From positions 1 through 64,000 of the forward strand of contig JBJKSB010000021.1 of the NCBI GenBank assembly GCA_046704385.1: DNA of 64,000 nucleotides, read 5' to 3'. The notes below the pieces were generated by a model. That model was not told the DNA's origin and did not search any database. It saw only the letters and a list, made by a program, of their open reading frames with translations. The position numbers and the translations under genes are program-made. The DNA is from GH45 sp046704385 (GTDB lineage: Bacteria > Bacteroidota > Bacteroidia > Bacteroidales > SZUA-534). Below are positions 44,161 to 51,142 of the stretch, piece after piece; the first letter of the stretch is position 1, and every line of letters begins with the position of its first letter.

Positions 44161-45009
44161 ATGAAAGAAAAAATTTTAAACGACTGTAATAAAATTCCAA
44201 TAATGGGTTTTGGAACTTACAAAGCGCTTGAGCAAAGGGGGATTGAATCGGTTAAATATGCACTGGCCAAAGGCTATCGTTTGATTGATACGGCTGCCAT
44301 ATATGAAAATGAAGAAGCAGTCGGAAAAGGGATAAAAGCAAGTGAGGTACCAAGAGAAGAGATTTTTTTAACTACTAAGGTATGGCGCAAAGAGTTAGGG
44401 TATAAGCAAACAAAAAAAGCTTTTAGAGAATCCCTTCGAAAACTGAATTTGGATTATGTTGATTTGTATTTGATACACTGGCCGGCTAATGCCAAAAATT
44501 ACAGCAACTGGCAAAAAACCAATGCTGACACATGGCGTGCGTTGGAAGAGTTGCAGGCTGAAGGAAAAATCAGATCGATTGGAGTCAGTAACTTTTGGCA
44601 GGAACATTTGGAAGCTCTTTTTCAGACCGCAAAAGTAATTCCTGCAGTAAATCAAATTGAATTTCATCCTGGTTATTGGCAGCCGGAGGTAACCAACTTT
44701 TGTAAAGATCATGGCATAACAGTTGAATCATGGTCACCTTTGGCAAGAGGCAGGATCTTTGGAAATAAAGAATTAATAGAAATAGCCAAAGCTTATAATA
44801 AATCGGTCTCCCAGGTTTGTTTGCGCTGGATCATACAGCACGATATAGTTGTAATCCCAAAATCAACATCCCCGGAAAGGATTGATGAAAACATCAACGT
44901 GTTTGACTTTGAATTATCGGCAGAGGAAATAAATACGATTGATAACCTTCCTGCAATGGGATTTAGTGGGGAGTTGCCTGATTTATGGCCGGATGTAGTA
45001 CAACAATAA
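44161..45009 (+). CDS. Aldo/keto reductase
   Basis: A 282-residue NADPH-dependent carbonyl reductase. The catalytic tetrad is D43, Y48, K73 and H106 (in LIDTAAIYEN, TTKVWR and LIHWP). Cofactor-binding motifs include GVSNF, NQIEFHP and the C-terminal IPKSTSPERIDENI. It resembles 2,5-diketo-gluconate reductase-type AKRs; the substrate is not determinable. It is followed after 12 bases by a GT39-like gene. Confidence 0.92.
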   Translation: MKEKILNDCNKIPIMGFGTYKALEQRGIESVKYALAKGYRLIDTAAIYENEEAVGKGIKASEVPREEIFLTTKVWRKELGYKQTKKAFRESLRKLNLDYVDLYLIHWPANAKNYSNWQKTNADTWRALEELQAEGKIRSIGVSNFWQEHLEALFQTAKVIPAVNQIEFHPGYWQPEVTNFCKDHGITVESWSPLARGRIFGNKELIEIAKAYNKSVSQVCLRWIIQHDIVVIPKSTSPERIDENINVFDFELSAEEINTIDNLPAMGFSGELPDLWPDVVQQ

Positions 45010-45021
45010 TCCAATTTTTTT

Positions 45022-46569
45022 ATGAGAGATTTCAAAAAATACCCAGGCCAAACAGAAAACATTATTGTGCTTTTTATCGCCCTGGTTAGTGTCATTCTTC
45101 ATTTGGGGTTTAATAATGCTTTTGGTTTTCATCGTGATGAAATGCTATACCTCACTTTGGGGCAGCATCTTGATTTTGGGTATTTTTCGGTACCTCCGCT
45201 AATTGGTTTTATAGCTTTTATTTCTACCAAAATTTTTGGCTATACACTGTTTGCGGCTCGGTTTTTCCCGGCTCTTTTGGGCGGAGCAATTATAGTTTTA
45301 AGTGCTCAGATAGCTAAAGAACTAAAGGGTGGGGCTTATGCCCAAATTTTAACAGCAGTTTCCATCATTGGTTCCATTTTATTTGTACGTGCCTTTGGCT
45401 TGTTCCAACCGGTGTGTTTTGATATTTTCTTTTGGACATTGTGCTTATATTTGATAATCAGATATATAAATACCGAACAACAAAAGTATATATTATATTT
45501 TGGGTTAACCATTGGCCTGGGTCTATTAAATAAATACAACTTATTGTTCCTGCTTTTCGCGGTATTAGTAGTAATTCCTTTTACAAAATATCGGAAATTG
45601 TTCTTGTCAAAATATTTCTATTGGGCCATGTTAATTGGTTTTTTGGTAGTTTTGCCCAATATCATCTGGCAAATAACCCATCATTTTCCGGTGGCTTCAC
45701 ATATGGCTGAACTCCATTCGTCACAATTGGTAAACATGAGTCCCGGGTTATTCATTTTTGAGCAGTTCTTAATGATAATGCCGGTAACAATAATTGGCCT
45801 GGCAGGATTTGTTTATTTACTCTTTATAAAGAAGATTGAGGCCCATAGAATCCTGGCTTTTATTTGCCTGGTTGTGTTATTGGTTTTCATTTTACTTCAG
45901 GGAAAAAGTTACTATAGTGCAGGTATATATCCCTTGCTGATTGCTGCCGGAGCAGTATTATTTGAAGTCCTCCTAAAGAGAAATATTACAAGGATAGCAT
46001 TTGTTTTACTATTACTTTTCGTGGAGTGGAGGACTCTTCCCATGGGGAAACCCATTTATAATCCTGATAAAATGGTAAGTTATTTTGATGCCATGCAGGA
46101 TAAGGTTGGGAACGATGATGTGCGACGCTTTGAGGATAACACCTATCATAAACTACCCCAGGATTATGCTGACATGCTGGGTTGGAACGAATTAACCGAT
46201 TTGACTTATAAAGCGTGGCAAATGGTCGAAAACAAAAATCAATGCGTAATTTTTGGCGACAGTTATGCTGAAGCAAGTGTTATATGCGTTATCGGGAAAA
46301 AGTACAACTTACCGAATTGCCTGAGTTTTAACGATAATTTCAGGTTTTGGAATCCGAAAACGTTTAATACTGAAATAACCGACTTAATTTATATAAATGA
46401 TAAACCTGGTGATGATATAAAGGAATTGTTTGCTGATATCCAAAGAGTTGGAATCATAAGCAATCCCCTGGCACGGGAATATGGCTTAGGGGTCTATTTA
46501 TGCCGTAAACCAACCCGGAGTTTTAATGCGGCCTGGGAGCAAATTGTGAAAGAAAAAGCCAGGTATTAA
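45022..46569 (+). CDS. Membrane glycosyltransferase (GT39/ArnT-like)
   Basis: A 515-residue polytopic protein with about eleven hydrophobic helices. Near the N-terminus the first periplasmic loop carries the acidic pair D39/E40 in HRDEMLYLTLGQHL, the catalytic signature of PMT/ArnT-type transferases that use lipid-linked sugars. The sequence FSVPPLIGFI follows. The C-terminal domain is soluble and periplasmic (about residues 340-515). It may glycosylate lipid A, a protein or a polysaccharide; the acceptor is unknown. It lies 12 bases after the aldo/keto reductase gene. Confidence 0.85.
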   Translation: MRDFKKYPGQTENIIVLFIALVSVILHLGFNNAFGFHRDEMLYLTLGQHLDFGYFSVPPLIGFIAFISTKIFGYTLFAARFFPALLGGAIIVLSAQIAKELKGGAYAQILTAVSIIGSILFVRAFGLFQPVCFDIFFWTLCLYLIIRYINTEQQKYILYFGLTIGLGLLNKYNLLFLLFAVLVVIPFTKYRKLFLSKYFYWAMLIGFLVVLPNIIWQITHHFPVASHMAELHSSQLVNMSPGLFIFEQFLMIMPVTIIGLAGFVYLLFIKKIEAHRILAFICLVVLLVFILLQGKSYYSAGIYPLLIAAGAVLFEVLLKRNITRIAFVLLLLFVEWRTLPMGKPIYNPDKMVSYFDAMQDKVGNDDVRRFEDNTYHKLPQDYADMLGWNELTDLTYKAWQMVENKNQCVIFGDSYAEASVICVIGKKYNLPNCLSFNDNFRFWNPKTFNTEITDLIYINDKPGDDIKELFADIQRVGIISNPLAREYGLGVYLCRKPTRSFNAAWEQIVKEKARY

Positions 46570-46578
46570 TTTAAGTCC

Positions 46579-47223
46579 TCATACATCCAACTTACCATTC
46601 TTAATCAAATCAATCCTGCAACTTTCGGCTAATTCTTCAATCTCGATTGCTTTCTTAATTTGTTCCAGGTTTGATTCCGCATGATAAAGAAAATGGAAGA
46701 TTTCTTTTAAGGTATAATTTTGTTCTTTTCGTTCGATCAATTCAAGCAAATCATCTTGGCGTACAATCCCGGATTCTAAAATTCTGACATAAGTTCCTGG
46801 TTTTTCCGCATCGACAAACATTTTAAGGGCGCTCGGATTTTCAAGCCGGATACCCAGTTTAAAACATGGTTGCCGGGGCTGGGTTATTTGGACAACAGTA
46901 TTGCCAATTTTAAAAATATCACCGATATGAATTTGGGATTCATCCAGGCCTGCAGCGGTTAAGTTTTCGCCAAACATACCAAATTGCCAGTTGAGGTTGG
47001 GAAATTTTGACTGCCAAAACGGATAGTGATCGGCTGAATATAAATAACAGGCTTTGTCTTCGCCTCCATGATATTTTCGATCCATTACGTCATCGCCTGC
47101 CACATCAGTTCTTTCTAATTGAAGCGATTCATCAACCGGAAATTTATAAATGCCGGTATAAATTTCTTTTCCGTTCCATTTTAGAAGTCTTTTTTTCCCG
47201 ATGTTGGTGGATATAATTTTCAT
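46579..47223 (-). CDS. MOSC domain protein (YiiM-like)
   Basis: A 214-residue protein from the ATG at 47223. A longer frame would add 43 residues reaching into the corA promoter side and has no support. The MOSC fold shows DVMDRKYHGGEDKACYLYS, then FGENLTAAGLDESQIHIGD, and the conserved cysteine in QPRQPCFKLG. YiiM-type proteins help reduce N-hydroxylated compounds using molybdenum cofactor. A C-terminal helical extension follows (KEIFHFLYHAES). It begins 16 bases after the corA stop on the same strand, so the two are co-transcribed. Confidence 0.85.
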   Translation of the reverse strand: MKIISTNIGKKRLLKWNGKEIYTGIYKFPVDESLQLERTDVAGDDVMDRKYHGGEDKACYLYSADHYPFWQSKFPNLNWQFGMFGENLTAAGLDESQIHIGDIFKIGNTVVQITQPRQPCFKLGIRLENPSALKMFVDAEKPGTYVRILESGIVRQDDLLELIERKEQNYTLKEIFHFLYHAESNLEQIKKAIEIEELAESCRIDLIKNGKLDV

Positions 47224-47239
47224 CCGTTTATAATTTATT

Positions 47240-48169
47240 CTAAAACCACTGCCTTTTCCTAAAAAGCATAACCCCCAGCGATGAAAGTAATAACGATGCC
47301 ACAATAATAGCCGGCATAGCCCACTTTGCGCTTTCCATATAGTTGGGCACATTCATCCCAAAAATACTGGCTATTAAAGTAGGGATCATTAAAATAATGG
47401 AGATAGAAGTAAGCTGTTTCATCACCACGTTCAGATTATTGGAAATCACCGAGGCAAAGGCATCCATCATGCCACTTTGGATATCGGAATAAATCTGTGC
47501 CATTTCAAGTGCCTGCTTGTTTTCAATAATGGCATCTTCAAGCAAGTCCTCGTTTATTTCGGTGGTAATACGTTTTGAATTCCTAAGTTTAGCCAGTACA
47601 ATTTCGTTGGCTTTTATGGAGGTAACGAAAAACACCAGGCATTTTTCCATTTTAAGCAGTTTGTTCAATTCCCTGTTTTTGATCGATTTTTCAAGATCCT
47701 GCTCAATATAGGAAGTTTGCTGGTTAATTTGTTTTAAATATTTAAGGTACAGGCTTCCCGACCGTAGAAACAACCGGATGATGAAATTGTAAACATCGGT
47801 GATTTGGTTGTAGTGTTCCCTAAAGGGAGATAGTTTTGTAATGGGGAGAATTTCATTATCCTGAAGACATAACGTAAGTGTGAAATTGTCAGTCATGAAA
47901 ATACCTAATGGGACCGTGTAATAATTTATTCCATTGCTTTGATTTTCAACAGGAACCCGCATAATAACCAGCGTCCAGTCGTCTTCAAACTCCAAACGCG
48001 GGCGTTCGTCAATATCCAGAATATCCTGAACCGCGTCGGCTGGTAGATGAAAATCTTCGGTAATTCTTTGAATTTCTTCCTGGGTAGGTTTGGTTACATT
48101 AATCCAGCAACCGTTTTCAACAGTGGCGATATCTACATATCCGCCAAAAGTTTTAAAAATTTTAATCAT
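47240..48169 (-). CDS. corA: CorA-family magnesium/cobalt transporter
   Basis: A 309-residue divalent cation channel of the inner membrane. A long N-terminal cytoplasmic domain with predicted helices precedes two C-terminal membrane helices. The selectivity signature GMNVPN lies at the end of the first. The last residues FRKRQWF are basic, as in CorA. The stalk helix and acidic loops are normal. It is the upstream gene of a pair with the MOSC protein. Confidence 0.93.
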   Translation of the reverse strand: MIKIFKTFGGYVDIATVENGCWINVTKPTQEEIQRITEDFHLPADAVQDILDIDERPRLEFEDDWTLVIMRVPVENQSNGINYYTVPLGIFMTDNFTLTLCLQDNEILPITKLSPFREHYNQITDVYNFIIRLFLRSGSLYLKYLKQINQQTSYIEQDLEKSIKNRELNKLLKMEKCLVFFVTSIKANEIVLAKLRNSKRITTEINEDLLEDAIIENKQALEMAQIYSDIQSGMMDAFASVISNNLNVVMKQLTSISIILMIPTLIASIFGMNVPNYMESAKWAMPAIIVASLLLSSLGVMLFRKRQWF

Positions 48170-48682
48170 GATCTGTCTCCCTGCGATTTAAAACTGCAAG
48201 AAGACCAACCCTCCTCACAGTTCTGGTTAATACTTCGTTTTACTATGATAAGGGCCTTCGTCCATATTTCAATTAGTATTTAAATTCGGTGCAAGTTTAG
48301 CTACTTATATTGTAAAAAGCGACAAAAACACGAAAAAAAAATTAAATGATTTGGAATTTTATTTTTTGTAATTTGAGCAAATAGCAGATTAATAACACTT
48401 TAGGATATTAATAATTCACAAAGACCAGGAATAAAAAGATTCGGCTTTTGAAGTGGCTAGTAGCGCGTTCATAAAGTTCTGTTTAATACTCATCGGATGA
48501 CTTATTTATAAACCAGCAGCCCGGTCATCCGATGAGTTTTATGTTACTTAATGAACCTTCTACTAGTATTTAATGAGGCTGTCTTTTTGATTGATCTTTT
48601 TTTATGCGCATCGGTTTACAATTTCATAAGCATGAAATTATAAAATCATAAGCAACAAATTTTTTTTCATGCGCATCATTTT
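48170..48682. other. Gene-free stretch rich in inverted repeats
   Basis: This 513-base gap between corA and the S24 repressor contains no gene. It holds a 14-bp-arm inverted repeat at 48488-48537, a perfect AATTTCAT/ATGAAATT hairpin at 48620-48639, and two copies of the palindrome ATGCGCAT at 48604-48611 and 48669-48676 that bracket that hairpin. Its right end is the boundary of the accessory region. Confidence 0.6.
48488..48537. repeat. Perfect 14-bp inverted repeat with 22-base loop
   Basis: ACTCATCGGATGAC at 48488-48501 pairs exactly with GTCATCCGATGAGT at 48524-48537, followed by TTTT on the plus strand. It could be a terminator for an unseen plus-strand transcript, an operator or a mobile-element remnant. 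Confidence 0.7.
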
Positions 48683-49480
48683 TTAAACTTTCTCTTTAAT
48701 CTCTTTCACATCACCTTTCAGTTCGTTTAGCGATGCCATAATATCGTAATATTCAGGAGTGGTTTCTGGTAATTCAAAATTCAGAAACAGTGCGAATTTC
48801 CATATTTCGCGCACTTCGGTAAGAGGAACAGCATAAGGTTTATATTGCCGGTTCAGCGATTTCAGGGTAAGTTCGCCGGTTTCTTTATTAATATCATCAA
48901 TTATTTTAAAAACAATACCCTCGTCAAGGGTAAGCACAATGTAGGCTTTGCCGGTTGCAATGCTGAAAAAATCCTGCACATATTCACCTATAATAATAGC
49001 CCCTTCGGGAATGGGAAGCATTGAATCGCCTTCGATGGGGAAGGCCCGGTATTTTTTACTTTTTGATAAAAAAGGCAATTGCATTACCGGCAGGCTGGCA
49101 ATGTATTCCGGGTCGGCATAGCTGTTGGTATAGCCGGCTTTGGCTTTTTCCGAAACCAGTTCAACGGTGTCCTCGTTGTCGGTGGTTACCGAGGCCGCCA
49201 ATACCCGCAATTGCGTACCGCGGATAAAAACATCGGCACCATTTTCCAGGGCATACAACTGACTTTCCGAAAGTTTTTCAATATCTATATTTATCAGGGT
49301 GTCAATGGCAAAATTGAAATATTTCGAAAAAGCTTGCAACTGCTCAATCGAGGGCCGGCTGATGCGGTTTTCCAGCGAGTTTATGGTAGTGCGTTTTAAC
49401 CGCAACGCAATGGCTACTTCTTCCTGTGTTCGCTTGCGTCTCTTTCTCAATAACTTAATATTCGAACTAAAAAAATCCAT
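48683..49480 (-). CDS. LexA-like XRE/S24 repressor
   Basis: A 265-residue self-cleaving repressor. The N-terminal helix-turn-helix (about 5-60) reads RTQEEVAIALRLKRTTINSLEN. The C-terminal S24 peptidase domain has S153 in EGDSM and K192 in VFKII as the catalytic dyad. A candidate Ala-Gly cleavage bond is A115-G116 in KAKAGY. This architecture is that of phage-CI/LexA-type repressors inactivated by RecA filaments. The ATG at 49480 is chosen because a strong AGGAGGA lies six bases before it; an upstream in-frame ATG at 49507 has no such site. It is divergent from the dinB-like gene. Half-sites for a dimer lie directly upstream. Confidence 0.88.
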   Translation of the reverse strand: MDFFSSNIKLLRKRRKRTQEEVAIALRLKRTTINSLENRISRPSIEQLQAFSKYFNFAIDTLINIDIEKLSESQLYALENGADVFIRGTQLRVLAASVTTDNEDTVELVSEKAKAGYTNSYADPEYIASLPVMQLPFLSKSKKYRAFPIEGDSMLPIPEGAIIIGEYVQDFFSIATGKAYIVLTLDEGIVFKIIDDINKETGELTLKSLNRQYKPYAVPLTEVREIWKFALFLNFELPETTPEYYDIMASLNELKGDVKEIKEKV

Positions 49481-49486
49481 AAAAAA

Positions 49487-49493
49487 TCCTCCT
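49487..49493 (-). promoter_or_regulatory. Strong Shine-Dalgarno site of the S24 repressor
   Basis: AGGAGGA lies six bases before the ATG at 49480. Bacteroidota genes rarely carry such a full site, and it fixes the start codon over the in-frame ATG nine codons upstream. Confidence 0.75.
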
Positions 49494-49520
49494 GATATTT
49501 TTTCCAAATATACAAAATAA

Positions 49521-49560
49521 TGATTAAATTATTATCACAAAAATGATAAAAATATTATCA
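49521..49560. promoter_or_regulatory. Operator array of alternating TTATCA/TGATAA half-sites
   Basis: Half-sites TGATTA (49521-49526), TTATCA (49532-49537), TGATAA (49544-49549) and TTATCA (49555-49560) alternate in orientation with starts 11, 12 and 11 bases apart. The array lies about 40-80 bases upstream of the repressor ATG. That is about one helical turn per half-site, as expected for cooperative binding of repressor dimers. It is the likely autoregulatory operator. Confidence 0.65.
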
Positions 49561-49885
49561 AATAGAGAAATCAGATTTTGAGATTTAAGACATAAGACTA
49601 TTAGAAACAAATTTTGAAACTAAACTAAAAAGGAATGAAGTGTAGAGATATAAGGGCAATAAAAGTTGTAATTGTATCCTCCTTTAGTGCAAAGCACTAA
49701 AAAAGGTGCAAGCACCGGTGTTAATTGAAATGGTAAAGTTACATGCACTTTGCCTACTGCAGGCGGTGCATTGGGAAAAAGTCCTCCCTCATAGAGGTGG
49801 TCGAATACCGGAGGGTGAATAAGTAAATATTAGATTTGAAAAAGTATCGTCTGAGAGGCGGTGGTACATGGGGAACTACTAAAAA
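49561..49885. other. Intergenic region between S24 repressor and dinB-like gene
   Basis: No gene is seen. It contains the hairpins TTTAGTGC/GCACTAAA (49683-49701, three-base loop) and GGTGC/GCACC (49705-49716). TAGATTTG at 49831-49838 matches the TAnnTTTG promoter element 48 bases before the dinB-like ATG. The TTATCA-type half-sites seen near the repressor are not repeated here, so dinB may be controlled from the array at 49521-49560 or by something else. Confidence 0.5.
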
Positions 49886-51025
49886 ATGGAACGAAGTATT
49901 GTGCATTTGGATTTGGATACATTTTTTGTATCGGTGGAAAGGCTTATCAACTCAAGCCTTATGGGGAAGCCCGTAGTTATCGGGGGTACTTCAGACAGGG
50001 GGGTGGTGGCCAGTTGCAGTTACGAAGCACGGAGATTCGGGGTATCGTCGGCCATGCCCATGAAAATGGCCCGGTACTTATGTCCCGAGGCCATTGTGGT
50101 GCGCGGCGACATGGATTTGTACACCCACTATTCCGACCTGGTAACCGAAGTGATTGACAGCGCGGCTCCGGTGTACGAAAAAGCGTCTATTGATGAGCAT
50201 TACCTCGATATTTCCGGGATGGACCGCTTTTTTGGATGCTACAAGTGGACACATGAACTGCGCGGACATATTATCCGCGAAACCGGTCTGCCCATTTCAT
50301 TTGGATTGTCGGTAAACAAAACCGTATCGAAAATTGCCACGGGCGAGGCCAAGCCCAATGGCGAAATCCAGGTGCAGGAATCGCTGGTGAGGCCTTTTTT
50401 ATCGCCATTGAGCATTAAAAAAATGCCGGGCATTGGCGATAAAACCTATCGTTCGCTCCGCACTATGGGTATCGATACCATCGGAACTCTGAGCATGATC
50501 CCGCCCGAGGTAATGTTGCGGGTAATGGGCAAAAATGGCAGCGAAATATGGAAAAAGGCCAATGGTATCGATCTTACCCCGGTTAAGCAGTATTCAACAC
50601 GCAAGTCGATCAGCACCGAGCGTACTTTTGAAAACGATGTAATTGATATGGATTACCTGAACCGGAAACTGATTTCGATGGTGGAGAAGCTGGGTTACGA
50701 GCTGCGCAGCAAACAGCGGCTTACCTCGTGTATAACTGTTAAAATTCGTTATGCCAATTTTGATACGCATACACAGCAAAAGCGTGTTCCTTACACCAGT
50801 TTCGATCATCATATTATTGAGGTGGTGCAGGAATTATTTAAAAAAGTATACAACCGGCGGATGCGCCTGCGCCTGATAGGGGTAAAGTTCAGCCATTTAA
50901 TCCAGGGTACCCAGCAACTTGATTTGTTCGACCCTACACCTAAAATGGTAAACCTTTACCAGGCATGCGACCGCATGCGCGACCGCTATGGTTTTGATGC
51001 CGTGAAACGCAGCATTGCCCTATAA
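49886..51025 (+). CDS. dinB: Y-family translesion DNA polymerase (Pol IV-like)
   Basis: A 379-residue error-prone polymerase that copies past damaged bases. Catalytic acids are D9 (HLDLDTFF) and D103/E104. The second motif is SIDEHYLD, with His where most DinB proteins have Ala or another small or aromatic residue. A helix-hairpin-helix region KKMPGIGDKT and a little-finger domain follow. A clamp-binding motif QLDLF lies near the C-terminus. Base composition is visibly richer in G+C than the flanks. It is followed by an error-prone-type dnaE on the same strand after a foldback spacer, and is divergent from the LexA-like repressor, so it is probably part of an inducible mutasome. Confidence 0.92.
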   Translation: MERSIVHLDLDTFFVSVERLINSSLMGKPVVIGGTSDRGVVASCSYEARRFGVSSAMPMKMARYLCPEAIVVRGDMDLYTHYSDLVTEVIDSAAPVYEKASIDEHYLDISGMDRFFGCYKWTHELRGHIIRETGLPISFGLSVNKTVSKIATGEAKPNGEIQVQESLVRPFLSPLSIKKMPGIGDKTYRSLRTMGIDTIGTLSMIPPEVMLRVMGKNGSEIWKKANGIDLTPVKQYSTRKSISTERTFENDVIDMDYLNRKLISMVEKLGYELRSKQRLTSCITVKIRYANFDTHTQQKRVPYTSFDHHIIEVVQELFKKVYNRRMRLRLIGVKFSHLIQGTQQLDLFDPTPKMVNLYQACDRMRDRYGFDAVKRSIAL

Positions 51026-51084
51026 GGAACGCCGACCTCCCGGTCGGTAAACAATTTACCAAACCGACCAGAGGTAGGCGTTCC
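51026..51084. repeat. Long foldback element between dinB and dnaE
   Basis: It begins directly after the dinB stop. Arms GGAACGCC (51026-51033) and GGCGTTCC (51077-51084), ACCT/AGGT, and GGTCGGT (51042-51048) with ACCGACC (51063-51069) form a hairpin of about 19 pairs with small interruptions. There is no U tract. It looks like a dispersed palindromic element or an intercistronic processing structure. Confidence 0.8.
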
Positions 51085-51100
51085 AGGGCTGAAAACACCA

Positions 51101-51136
51101 ACTTTAGCTCACTTTAGTTCACTTTAGTCACTTTTA
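51101..51136 (+). repeat. Short tandem repeat before dnaE
   Basis: Three units of ACTTTAGYTC or ACTTTAGTC (10, 10 and 9 bases) and a decayed fourth lie 7-42 bases before the dnaE start, where the ribosome-binding site would be expected. Confidence 0.7.
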
Positions 51137-51142
51137 ACTTTT

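Noticed and set aside
46579..47352. Longer start for the MOSC protein
   Set aside because: The extra 43 residues (Trp/Cys/Leu-rich, no motif) are another frame of the end of corA. The conserved domain begins at the ATG at 47223.
48683..49507. Upstream ATG for the S24 repressor
   Set aside because: The ATG at 49480 has an AGGAGGA at the correct distance; the upstream one has none.
49565..49605. Similarity of GATTTAAGACATAAG-like words to 33776-33810
   Set aside because: The match is short, A/T-rich and interrupted; it is not enough to call a dispersed repeat.
50078..50433. Minus-strand frames inside dinB (and similar frames inside dnaE, mutS and the PAS genes)
   Set aside because: They are shadows of strongly coding plus-strand genes with intact catalytic motifs.
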